Assembly: GCA_045640165.1 (NCBI GenBank)
Contig: JAZUEK010000050.1
Location: 1 to 19,395 of the forward strand
Direction of reading: 5' to 3'
Length of the DNA: 19,395 nt
DNA from: RGIG426 sp045640165
GTDB lineage: Bacteria; Bacillota; Clostridia; Oscillospirales; Acutalibacteraceae
The position numbers were made by a program, and so were the translations under genes. Of the stretch, positions 12,305 through 19,395 are shown piece by piece; position 1 is the stretch's first letter; each line of letters starts with the position of its first letter. A model generated the notes under the pieces. The model was not told the DNA's origin. It saw only the letters and a program-made list of their open reading frames with translations, and did not search any database.

Positions 12305-13411
12305 ATGCGCTTTTGTGCCCCGTGTCTGTTCGGAATCGAGGGCGTTTTGGCGGACGAACTGAAACGTCTCGGCGCCGACCGCGTGGAAGCGCAAAACGGC
12401 CGCGTGCTGTTTTCCGGCGATGCCGCCATCTTGGCACGCGCCAATATCCAAAGCCGTTTCGCCGAACGCATCCAAATCCTGGTGGGCAGTTTTACCGCCC
12501 GTTCGTTCGAAGAACTGTATCAGGGCGTGCGTGCGCTTCCGTGGGCGGACTATATCGGCAAACTCGACCGTTTTCCGGTCAAAGGCTGGTCGCTCAATTC
12601 CGCGCTTCACAGCATCCCCGATTGCCAATCCATTGTCAAAAAAGCGGTGGTGGACAAGCTCAACCAAACCTATCACCAACCGCGCTTTGCCGAAACCGGC
12701 GCCTTGTATCAAATCCAGTTTACTATTCTCAAAGACGAGGTCTCGCTCCTGCTCGACACGAGCGGTGCCGGACTGCACAAACGCGGCTACCGCGAAATTT
12801 CCGGCGCTGCGCCGCTAAAAGAAACTCTCGCCGCGGCGATTGCCGACCTTGCTCGCGCGCGCCGTGCCGACCGCATTTTCGACCCGTGTTGCGGTTCGGG
12901 TACGCTCCTCATCGAAGCGGCACTGCAAGCGGCAAAAATTGCGCCGGGCAAATCCCGTCACTTTGCCGCCGAGGAATGGGCGCTCGTCCCCTCTGCCGTA
13001 TGGCAGGAAGAGCGCGAGCGCGCCACGTCGTTTGAACAACCCGATCGCCTGCCGGCACTGTTCGGCTCGGACATCGACAAAGACGTGCTGTCCCTCTGCC
13101 GCGACAACGCCCAAAAAGCAGGTGTCGCCGCCCATTTGGAAACCGCGGTGCGCGACCTGCGCAAATTTGAGCCGGTCGGCGACTCCGGCACCGTGCTGTG
13201 CAACCCTCCTTACGGCGAGCGCCTTTTAGACGTGCGCACCGCCCAAACGCTCATCCGCGAAATGGGCAAAGTCTTTGTGGAAAAACCCGGTTGGAACTAC
13301 GCCATCATCAGCCCGGACGAGGATTTCGAAACGCTGTTCGGCCGTCCGGCGAACAAGCGCCGCAAACTGTATAACGGGATGCTGAAATGCACTCTTTATA
13401 TGTACTTTTAA
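12305..13411 (+). CDS. THUMP-domain class I SAM-dependent RNA methyltransferase (RlmL/YpsC-like)
   Basis: A 368-residue RNA methyltransferase. An N-terminal ferredoxin-like/THUMP region (about 1-155) should bind RNA. It is followed by a Rossmann methyltransferase domain with the SAM loop FDPCCGSGT (192-200), an acidic SAM-ribose strand FGSDID (253-258) and the N2-guanine-type catalytic motif NPPYGER (300-306). By family, the target is probably a guanine N2 in 23S rRNA; the exact site cannot be read from sequence. I chose ATG 12305, which has AAGGAGG 7 bases upstream; the TTG at 12302 is too close. It leads a three-gene operon with the lipid kinase 30 bases downstream. The length is typical of the single-domain YpsC type, not the longer fused E. 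coli RlmKL. Confidence 0.92.
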   Translation: MRFCAPCLFGIEGVLADELKRLGADRVEAQNGRVLFSGDAAILARANIQSRFAERIQILVGSFTARSFEELYQGVRALPWADYIGKLDRFPVKGWSLNSALHSIPDCQSIVKKAVVDKLNQTYHQPRFAETGALYQIQFTILKDEVSLLLDTSGAGLHKRGYREISGAAPLKETLAAAIADLARARRADRIFDPCCGSGTLLIEAALQAAKIAPGKSRHFAAEEWALVPSAVWQEERERATSFEQPDRLPALFGSDIDKDVLSLCRDNAQKAGVAAHLETAVRDLRKFEPVGDSGTVLCNPPYGERLLDVRTAQTLIREMGKVFVEKPGWNYAIISPDEDFETLFGRPANKRRKLYNGMLKCTLYMYF

Positions 13412-13441
13412 CGGAAATTAAAACGAAAAGAGGTACCACCC

Positions 13442-14386
13442 TTGCGACACGTTTTTATTCTCAACCCTGCCGCCGGCAAAAACAGCCGCGCCATGAACTT
13501 CATCCCCGAAATCGAGGCCTATTTTGCCGCCCATGCCGGTGACTACGAAATTCGCGTCACCAACCAAGCCGGTGATGCAAGCGTCTATGCTAAAGAGGAA
13601 GCCGAAAAAGGCGACCTTGTGCGTCTGTATGCAGTCGGTGGTGACGGCACGCTCAACGAGGTGACGAACGGCGCCGCCGGTGCCGAAAACGTCGAAATCG
13701 CCTGCATTCCCTGCGGTTCGGGCAACGACTATATCAAAACGTTTGGAAAGCAAGAGGACTTCCTCGACCTGCCGGCCCTCATCGAGGGCGAGGCGATGGC
13801 GGTGGACGGCATCCTCTGCAACGGCGAGCTGTCCTTAAACATCTGCTCGCTCGGCGTGGATGCGGACGTGTGCGCGTATATGGGCGATTTCAAGCGCCTG
13901 CCGCTCGTATCCGGCTCGATGGCGTACGATTTGGGCGTTGTCAAAATGCTGTGCAAACCGGCCGGCAACAACCTGCAAATCAAAATCACCACCGAAGACG
14001 GCATCGTCGAACGCAAAGGCCGTTTCCTCTTTGTCCTCGCCGCCAACGGCCAATATTACGGCGGCGGCTACTGCGGCGCGCCCGGCTCGGTGCCCAACGA
14101 CGGCCTTTTGGATTTCGTGCTGATTTCCGTCGTATCCAAACCGAAAATGGTCAAATTGCTCGGCGGCTACAAGCGCGGCGAGCATTACGCGTGGGACGTC
14201 TGTGAACATCTGCGCGGCACGAAAATGGAAGCCGAATGCGACAAGGCCGCCTGCATCAACATCGACGGCGAAATCGTCCACAGCAAAACCGTCTCGTTCG
14301 AGATTTTGCCCGGCCATTTCCGCTTTGTATTACCCACCTCGCTCACCGGCAAATTTGCCGCCGCGAAAGAAGACGTTACGGTATAA
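13442..14386 (+). CDS. Diacylglycerol kinase-family lipid kinase (DagK/YegS-like)
   Basis: A 314-residue lipid kinase of the DAGK catalytic-domain family, which uses ATP to phosphorylate diacylglycerol or a related lipid at the membrane. Motifs are NPAAGKN (8-14), the nucleotide loop YAVGGDGTLNEV (63-74) and CIPCGSGNDY (88-97), where family members usually have GTGND. A second beta-sandwich domain follows, with a conserved DG-LDF stretch near residue 220. No Cys-rich C1 domain or membrane helix is present, as usual for soluble bacterial DagK. The start is TTG 13442: AAAAGAGG lies 8 bases upstream, and the product begins with the family's RHVFILNP strand. It is co-transcribed with the methyltransferase upstream and the membrane protein 15 bases downstream. 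Confidence 0.92.
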   Translation: MRHVFILNPAAGKNSRAMNFIPEIEAYFAAHAGDYEIRVTNQAGDASVYAKEEAEKGDLVRLYAVGGDGTLNEVTNGAAGAENVEIACIPCGSGNDYIKTFGKQEDFLDLPALIEGEAMAVDGILCNGELSLNICSLGVDADVCAYMGDFKRLPLVSGSMAYDLGVVKMLCKPAGNNLQIKITTEDGIVERKGRFLFVLAANGQYYGGGYCGAPGSVPNDGLLDFVLISVVSKPKMVKLLGGYKRGEHYAWDVCEHLRGTKMEAECDKAACINIDGEIVHSKTVSFEILPGHFRFVLPTSLTGKFAAAKEDVTV

Positions 14387-14401
14387 AAAGGAGCAATTAC
14401 T

Positions 14402-15289
14402 ATGAGTGAAACCAAAAAATCGCTTTTGAAAAAGCCCTTTTCGTGGGGCTTCATCGTGTTGTTTGCGCTGATCGTCGGCATCGTTGTCGGCGTGCTCGAC
14501 TGCATCCCGGCACTCGCCGACACCTCGTTTACCGATCCGGCGCTCACCTTTGACGTGTGGATTCCGCTCGCGATTTTCGTCGTCCTCGGCGGCAAAAACA
14601 CCCTCGATGCGGCACTCAAATGCTTCGTCTTTTTCCTCGTGAGCCAACCGGTCATCTACCTCGTCGAAATTGCCGCAAGCGTGTTGTCGGGTAGTGAACT
14701 TGCCGAAATGTTCCACCAATATTTCGTCGTGTACTACATCGGTGCCGGCTGGCTTTGGTGGACGCTGTTGACTCTCCCCGGCGGCGCAATCGCCTATCAG
14801 GTGAAGCGCGACAACGTTCCTGCCGCCGTCATTTTGGCGGTGGCAACCGGCGGTCTCGTCGGTCTCGGAATGAACTACGTGTTTGAGACGCTTCCCTCTT
14901 CGTTCCCTCGCCATCTGCTCAGCACCATCTTCTGCTTTGTGATGGCGTTTGCGCTGTGCTTTATGGTGCTGAAAAAGAAAAAAATCCGTCTTCTTGCCGT
15001 TGCCATCACCGCGGTAGCGACCATCACCGTGACGGCGATGTTCCTCTTCTTCTCCGGCAAACCGGTAGACAGTATGACGACCTACGATGTCGGCCCGAAA
15101 ACCGCCGTCTCCTGCGAAGTCAAAGATACCGCGATTGCCGAAGCGGAGTTGGACAGCGATAACGCACTCGTCATCCACACCGCCGAAGCCATCGGCAACA
15201 CGGTTATCACCGTCACTTACGACGACGGGACGACCGCCGATTTCCTCGTCACGGTCGATTCCCATGCGCTGAACATCGAAGAAATGTAA
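14402..15289 (+). CDS. Uncharacterised polytopic membrane protein with Ig-like C-terminal region
   Basis: I do not recognise a named family. The 295-residue protein has about six to seven hydrophobic helices (about residues 14-34, 50-64, 70-94, 110-131, 138-158, 167-189 and 196-216). Positively charged segments (KKSLLKK at the N-terminus, KKKK near 190) suggest a cytoplasmic N-terminus. After the last helix, residues 220-295 are hydrophilic and read like a short bacterial Ig-like/BIG2 beta-domain (NTVITVTYDDGTTADFLVTV), presumably extracytoplasmic. AAAAGGAG lies 8 bases before the ATG. As the last gene of the operon with a lipid kinase, a role in envelope or lipid handling is conceivable but unsupported. 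A strong terminator follows. Confidence 0.8.
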   Translation: MSETKKSLLKKPFSWGFIVLFALIVGIVVGVLDCIPALADTSFTDPALTFDVWIPLAIFVVLGGKNTLDAALKCFVFFLVSQPVIYLVEIAASVLSGSELAEMFHQYFVVYYIGAGWLWWTLLTLPGGAIAYQVKRDNVPAAVILAVATGGLVGLGMNYVFETLPSSFPRHLLSTIFCFVMAFALCFMVLKKKKIRLLAVAITAVATITVTAMFLFFSGKPVDSMTTYDVGPKTAVSCEVKDTAIAEAELDSDNALVIHTAEAIGNTVITVTYDDGTTADFLVTVDSHALNIEEM

Positions 15290-15299
15290 CACCCAATGA

Positions 15300-15330
15300 A
15301 AAAGCACCTGACCAACGGTCAGGTGCTTTT
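15300..15330. terminator. Bidirectional intrinsic terminator
   Basis: A 14-bp perfect stem (15300-15313 with 15317-15330), an AAC loop, an A-run on the left and TTTTCTTAT on the right. It sits between the convergent membrane-protein gene and the zinc-ribbon protein gene. Confidence 0.9.
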
Positions 15331-15341
15331 CTTATATCCTT

Positions 15342-16568
15342 TTATCGAAATTTGTGTCCGCAACTTAAGCAGAAGAACGCGTTATCCGGAATCGGCGTGC
15401 CGCATTTCGGGCAACAACCGTTACCGGTCATGGGCTTCGGCTCAAGCGACTCCTCGCGGAACGGCTCGTTGAGCGTGCGGCGCGGCGCCTGCGGATTTTG
15501 CACACCTTGGGGGCGCGCGGTCGGTTGCGGCATCGCCGCCGTCGGGGCGGCAGGGCGTTCGTTCATCAAATCCGATGCTTTGATGCCGGTGGGAATCCCG
15601 GGCATCGGCGCCGCCGTCTCTCCGGTAAACGCCGGTTGCTCCCACGAGAGCGTATACGCGCGATGGCGATAGCAGAACAACACAATGGCAAACAGCAGAT
15701 ACGCCACAGCATACAGCGCCGAGCCGATGCCGGCCACGTTCGCCGTAAGAAGCGAGCCCACCGCGTCCGCCGCAAGAGCGACAGCCGCCACACACAGCGC
15801 CACACCGACAAATGCGCTGACGCGTTTGCCGAAATCACCGGTTTTGGCGGTATACAGCACGCGGTTCACCGACTTGGTGGCGCAGATGAAGAACACGGTA
15901 TACAAAAGGCCGAACACCACCATCACGCCGCACAGTCCAAGCAAAATCCACATCGTGGTTTCGCAAGCGAGCAAATCGTGTATCGCCACCGCGATGGCGT
16001 CTTCGTTTTCGCCGAAGGTCGCCACCAGTTCCGGTCGGCCGAGCCACAACCCGGCGCCGAGCAAACCGCCGCAAATCGTCACCACGATAGCGCCGACTTC
16101 ACACAGCACCGTCGCCACTTTCAACACAATCGGGCCGCCTTTACGGAAATTCACCCGATTCGTGTACCCTTGGGCAAGCACAAGCCACAGACCCACGCAA
16201 GCCAAAATATTCACAAGCGGCAACTCGCCCGATTGCACGTCCACTTGTTCGTTGAATTCGTTAAACAGCGTATGAATACCTTTCCACGCCTCGGCGGTCA
16301 TCTTCGTGCCGGTAGCGTCGGAAAACAGCGTCACCGCCTCTTTGATGTCTTTCATGCCGATGGTTTCGTGAACAAAAAATCCCGATACAATCGAAAACAC
16401 AAGCGCGGCGGTAAACGCGATAACCGCTATCAGAAACAACACCGAACCGGCGGTTTCTTTAAGCAGTCCCGTCGCGGCGGACGGCTCGCCTGCCTCCATC
16501 GGGGTCTGGCAACGCGAGCAGACGGGTTCCTCCGTCTGGCGGTTGCACGCAGGACATCTCCACAACAT
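15342..16568 (-). CDS. Membrane protein with zinc ribbons at both ends
   Basis: A 408-residue protein of unknown function. An N-terminal zinc ribbon (CPAC at 5-8, CSRC at 17-20) precedes a membrane part with about five or six hydrophobic helices: roughly 40-66, 120-135, 150-180, 205-232, 250-275 and 278-300. A Pro/Ala-rich linker (about 315-375) leads to a second zinc ribbon (CPKCGTPIPDNAFFCLSCG) at the extreme C-terminus. Both ribbons are probably cytoplasmic. Zinc-ribbon membrane proteins are common in Clostridia, mostly uncharacterised. I chose ATG 16568, with GGAGG 7 bases upstream; the TTG at 16571 is less well placed. The yfbR gene ends 14 bases upstream, so the two form an operon. Confidence 0.85.
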   Translation of the reverse strand: MLWRCPACNRQTEEPVCSRCQTPMEAGEPSAATGLLKETAGSVLFLIAVIAFTAALVFSIVSGFFVHETIGMKDIKEAVTLFSDATGTKMTAEAWKGIHTLFNEFNEQVDVQSGELPLVNILACVGLWLVLAQGYTNRVNFRKGGPIVLKVATVLCEVGAIVVTICGGLLGAGLWLGRPELVATFGENEDAIAVAIHDLLACETTMWILLGLCGVMVVFGLLYTVFFICATKSVNRVLYTAKTGDFGKRVSAFVGVALCVAAVALAADAVGSLLTANVAGIGSALYAVAYLLFAIVLFCYRHRAYTLSWEQPAFTGETAAPMPGIPTGIKASDLMNERPAAPTAAMPQPTARPQGVQNPQAPRRTLNEPFREESLEPKPMTGNGCCPKCGTPIPDNAFFCLSCGHKFR

Positions 16569-16582
16569 CAAAATTCCTCCTT

Positions 16583-17167
16583 TTAAGCTTGCGCCTCTTG
16601 TTCGTCAAGAGACAACTCGTAAGCCGGCAAAAATTCTTTAATAAAACAGTCCACCGCCGCGATATCCATCGCTTTCAGCGCCTTTTCGGTGGATTTTCGG
16701 GCAGACGCAAATTCGCGGTTGCCCATTTTTAATTCTTCCACGCATTTGATGAGCGCCGACAACTTATCGGCGGCTTTCACAAATTTGGTTTCCACACTTT
16801 CTTCCGCAAGCAACAGCGGCGCATACTCACCGCGTAAATTTTCCGGCAATTTTTGCAAAAGCCGCTCGTTGGCTTCCCGTTCCACCTGTTTATACGCATC
16901 GCGCAACTCCACGTCGTGATATTTCACGGGAGTGGGCAGGTCTCCGGTTAAGATTTCGGACATATCGTGATACAACGCCAACAGCACGCACTGTCCGGCA
17001 TCCACGTTGCCGCCGAATCGGCTGTTTTCGATAGCGGCAAGCGCGTGCGCGAGCATCGCCACCTCGGCGGTATGTTCGTACAGACTTTCGGTGCGAACGT
17101 TATACATCATCGTCCACCGCGGAATGTATTTCATGCGCGATAACATCGCGTAAAACGTAGGTTTCAT
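16583..17167 (-). CDS. yfbR: 5'-deoxynucleotidase YfbR (HD domain)
   Basis: A 194-residue HD-superfamily phosphohydrolase that removes phosphate from deoxynucleoside 5'-monophosphates, helping to keep nucleotide pools balanced. It follows E. coli YfbR closely along its length: RW (17-18), NVRTESLYEHT with His32, ALYHDMSEILTGDLPTPVKY with His67, Asp68 and Glu71, and KAADKLSALIKC with the last metal-binding Asp. The family length is about 200. I chose ATG 17167, preceded by AAAGGAAAG; the longer frame upstream runs through the promoter and lacks family similarity. It is the first gene of an operon with the zinc-ribbon membrane protein. Confidence 0.95.
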   Translation of the reverse strand: MKPTFYAMLSRMKYIPRWTMMYNVRTESLYEHTAEVAMLAHALAAIENSRFGGNVDAGQCVLLALYHDMSEILTGDLPTPVKYHDVELRDAYKQVEREANERLLQKLPENLRGEYAPLLLAEESVETKFVKAADKLSALIKCVEELKMGNREFASARKSTEKALKAMDIAAVDCFIKEFLPAYELSLDEQEAQA

Positions 17168-17203
17168 AGCCGTCTTTCCTTTATCCCTTTTGTATTCCTT
17201 TAC

Positions 17204-17233
17204 AGTGTAGCACAGTTCCCCCGTTTCTGTCAA
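17204..17233 (-). promoter_or_regulatory. Promoter of the yfbR operon
   Basis: On the - strand, a consensus TTGACA (17233-17228), an 18-base spacer and TACACT (17209-17204) with an extended -10 TGC. Confidence 0.75.
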
Positions 17234-17295
17234 TGTTCGACCGATGCTTCGACGAAAATTGTTAAATTTGTGTAAAAAAACCGTCCGTTTTTCCC

Positions 17296-17324
17296 TTGAC
17301 TAAAATTGTCCGTTGCTATATATT
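17296..17324 (+). promoter_or_regulatory. Promoter of the pyrophosphatase gene
   Basis: TTGACT (17296-17301), a 17-base spacer and TATATT (17319-17324), leaving a leader of about 40 bases. Near-consensus boxes agree with the strong codon bias of the gene. Confidence 0.8.
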
Positions 17325-17369
17325 TGAAATGTATGCAAAAACCCAAAATTTTTAGAGGAGGCATCCCAA

Positions 17370-19395
17370 ATGCAATTCATTCTTGACCACTTGTACGTGG
17401 CCAGCCTGTTTGCTTCGATTGTCGCCCTCGTCTTTGCGTTCATCCAAGCCAAAGTCGTGCTTGGCGCTGACGAAGGTACCGACAAAATGAAACAAATCTC
17501 CCAGGCTGTCCGCAAAGGTGCTTCGGCGTTCCTTAGCCGTCAGTACCGTACCGTCGCCATCTTCTTTGCCTGCATGTTCGTCGTGCTGTGCATCATGGCG
17601 GCTCTCGAACTGCTCACCTGGTTCGTGCCGTTTGCGTTCCTGACCGGCGGTTTCTTCTCCGGTCTGTCCGGCTTCATCGGCATGACCATCGCCACCCGTG
17701 CGAACGACCGCACCGCGAACGCTTGCCGTACCGGCCTCAACCGCGGCCTGCGTGTGGCGTTCTCCGCCGGTTCCGTTATGGGCTTCACCGTCGTCGGCCT
17801 CGGCCTGCTCGACATCTCCCTGTGGTACGCTCTGATGGACCTCTGCTTCGACTGCACGCTGCCGGAAATCACCGCCGCGATGGTGACCTTCGGTATGGGT
17901 GCTTCCTCCATGGCTCTGTTTGCCCGTGTGGGCGGCGGTATCTTCACCAAAGCCGCTGACGTGGGCGCCGACCTCGTGGGTAAAGTCGAAGCCGGTATCC
18001 CGGAAGACGACCCGCGTAACCCGGCCGCGATCGCTGACAACGTCGGCGACAACGTGGGCGACGTTGCCGGTATGGGTGCTGACCTGTACGAAAGCTATGT
18101 CGGTTCCATGGTTTCCACCTGCGCCCTCGGCGTGGTGGCTGCCGGCGCGACTCCGGCCTTCAACGAAGCCAACTCCGTTGCGCTCCCGCTTTTGATGGCG
18201 GCCATCGGCGTTGTCTGCTCCCTCATCGGTACCTTCTTCGTCCAGACGAAAGAGGGCGCTTCCCAGAAAAACCTGCTCGCGGCTCTTCGTCGCGGCACCA
18301 ACTTCGCCGCCATCGCTTCCGCGGTGGTTGCCCTCGGCCTGATCCTCCTTATGGATATGCCGTTCGGCCTCTATTGGGCGATTCTCGCCGGTCTTCTCTC
18401 CGGCGTGCTCATCGGTCTTTGCACCGAGTACTTCACCTCTGACACCTACAAACCGACCCAGAAAATCGCCGCGACTTCCGAGACCGGCACCGCAACCCTC
18501 ATCATCAGCGGTCTGGGCACCGGTATGTTGTCCACCGTTCTGCCGATTCTGATTGTCGGCGTGGCGATTCTCGTCGCGTTCTTCTGCGCCAAAGGCGCTA
18601 CCGACCCGAACCTCGGTCTGTACGGTATCTCCCTTGCCGCTGTCGGCATGCTGTCCACCCTCGGTATCACCCTCGCGACCGACGCCTACGGCCCGGTTGC
18701 GGATAACGCCGGCGGTATCGCCGAGATGTCCGGCCTCGAGCCGGAAGTCCGCGAGCGTACCGACGCTCTCGACTCCCTGGGTAACACCACCGCTGCTACC
18801 GGTAAAGGTTTTGCTATCGGCTCTGCCGGTATGACCGCGTTGGCCCTCATCGCCAACTTCAAAGAGAAACTCGTCGAAGCGAATGCCGATAAATTCGACA
18901 CCGCCATCGACCTGCTCGATCCGAAAGTGCTCGTCGGTTTGTTCATCGGCGCGTGCTTGCCGTTCCTGTTCTCCGCTCTGACCATGAACTCCGTTTCCCG
19001 CGCTGCCCAGAGCATCGTGGTGGAAGTTCGCCGTCAGTTCAAAGAGATCAAAGGCATCATGGAAGGCGAAGCCGAGCCGGACTACGCGACCTGCGTGGAT
19101 ATGTGCTCTAAAGCTTCCCTGAAAGAGATGATTCTCCCGGCCGTTGTCGGTATCGCCGCTCCGATCGTCGTGGGTTGCACCCTCGGCGGCTTCGGCGTGC
19201 TCGGTATGCTCTGCGGCTGCACCGTGTCCGGCTTCATTATGGCTATCTTCATGGCCAACGCCGGCGGCGCTTGGGATAACGCGAAAAAATACATCGAGAC
19301 CGGCGCCCACGGCGGCAAAGGCAGCGAGCAGCACAAAGCGGCCGTTGTCGGCGACACCATCGGCGACCCGTTCAAAGATACTTCCGGCCCGTCCA
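17370..19395 (+). CDS. hppA: Membrane-bound ion-pumping pyrophosphatase (3' end outside window)
   Basis: The first 675 residues of HppA, an integral membrane enzyme that couples pyrophosphate hydrolysis to H+ or Na+ export. The frame is open to the window edge; by family length only the last few tens of residues are missing. Signatures are the DVGADLVGKVE motif (197-207) followed by DNVGDNVGDVAGMGADLYES, and the second metal/PPi site TDAYGPVADNAGG. At the cation-determinant site GNTTAATGKG (471-480) Ala475 is present where K+-independent enzymes have Lys, so a K+-dependent enzyme is expected; whether H+ or Na+ is pumped is not clear from this reading. AGGAGG lies 8 bases before the ATG. Codon choice (CGT, GGT, CTG, TCC, ACC) is much more biased than in the neighbours, implying high expression. 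Confidence 0.96.
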   Translation, partial: MQFILDHLYVASLFASIVALVFAFIQAKVVLGADEGTDKMKQISQAVRKGASAFLSRQYRTVAIFFACMFVVLCIMAALELLTWFVPFAFLTGGFFSGLSGFIGMTIATRANDRTANACRTGLNRGLRVAFSAGSVMGFTVVGLGLLDISLWYALMDLCFDCTLPEITAAMVTFGMGASSMALFARVGGGIFTKAADVGADLVGKVEAGIPEDDPRNPAAIADNVGDNVGDVAGMGADLYESYVGSMVSTCALGVVAAGATPAFNEANSVALPLLMAAIGVVCSLIGTFFVQTKEGASQKNLLAALRRGTNFAAIASAVVALGLILLMDMPFGLYWAILAGLLSGVLIGLCTEYFTSDTYKPTQKIAATSETGTATLIISGLGTGMLSTVLPILIVGVAILVAFFCAKGATDPNLGLYGISLAAVGMLSTLGITLATDAYGPVADNAGGIAEMSGLEPEVRERTDALDSLGNTTAATGKGFAIGSAGMTALALIANFKEKLVEANADKFDTAIDLLDPKVLVGLFIGACLPFLFSALTMNSVSRAAQSIVVEVRRQFKEIKGIMEGEAEPDYATCVDMCSKASLKEMILPAVVGIAAPIVVGCTLGGFGVLGMLCGCTVSGFIMAIFMANAGGAWDNAKKYIETGAHGGKGSEQHKAAVVGDTIGDPFKDTSGPS

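Noticed and set aside
14330..16586. Long frames opposite the membrane-protein genes (- strand 14330-15307; + strand 15498-16586)
   Set aside because: They are rich in Arg, His and Gly with no motif and are antisense shadows of the real genes.
17352..19334. 660-codon open frame on the - strand opposite hppA
   Set aside because: The product is a low-complexity mix of His, Gly, Asp and Glu created by the codon bias of hppA on the other strand; it shows no family motif and has no separate promoter that I can see.
1..19395. CRISPR array, rRNA or riboswitch
   Set aside because: I found no regularly spaced direct repeats, no rRNA-like stretch, and no leader long enough or with recognisable conserved elements for a known riboswitch or T-box.

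Overview
The window reads as chromosomal DNA of a Gram-positive, Clostridia-like bacterium (probably an Oscillospiraceae/Ruminococcaceae-type Firmicute; this is inference). Grounds: AGGAGG-type ribosome binding sites before almost every gene, several TTG starts, sigma-A-like promoters with extended -10 boxes, a Tn4451-type mobilisable module, a split transketolase, a membrane pyrophosphatase and short palindromic intergenic repeats of the kind common in such genomes.

Layout. (1) 1-4632: the right-hand part of an integrative mobilisable element, all on the + strand: end of a MobC-like accessory protein, a relaxase, a ParB-like protein, a TnpW-family small protein and a large serine recombinase. 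The genes are tightly packed and partly overlapping. The left end, oriT and any cargo lie outside the window. (2) 4633-5083: no gene. It holds the presumed element/chromosome junction, a 13-bp perfect hairpin and two palindromic repeat elements, and ends in a promoter. (3) 5084-7490: a class U-like sirtuin deacylase and a HerA-like (DUF853/YjgR) ATPase, ending in a bidirectional terminator. (4) 7548-10359, - strand: both subunits of a split transketolase and an M14 zinc carboxypeptidase. (5) 10402-12217: a NUDIX hydrolase, tRNA-Thr(UGU) with a duplicated 3' end and terminator, a permuted NlpC/P60-like protein and tRNA-Arg(CCG). (6) 12305-15289: an apparent operon of a THUMP-domain RNA methyltransferase, a diacylglycerol-kinase-family lipid kinase and a membrane protein. 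(7) 15342-17167, - strand: an operon of 5'-deoxynucleotidase YfbR and a zinc-ribbon membrane protein. (8) 17370-end: a K+-dependent-type membrane pyrophosphatase, cut off by the window edge.

Apart from the mobile module, the region looks like ordinary housekeeping chromosome: pentose phosphates (transketolase), nucleotide sanitation (NUDIX, YfbR), RNA modification, lipid phosphorylation, peptidoglycan-type peptidases and energy-coupled pyrophosphate hydrolysis. I see no CRISPR array, rRNA or clearly new multi-gene system. The points most worth a second look are the mobilisable element and its junction, the duplicated tRNA-Thr 3' end, the dispersed palindromic repeats, and the sirtuin/HerA-like gene pair, which only superficially resembles the SIR2-HerA defence system.
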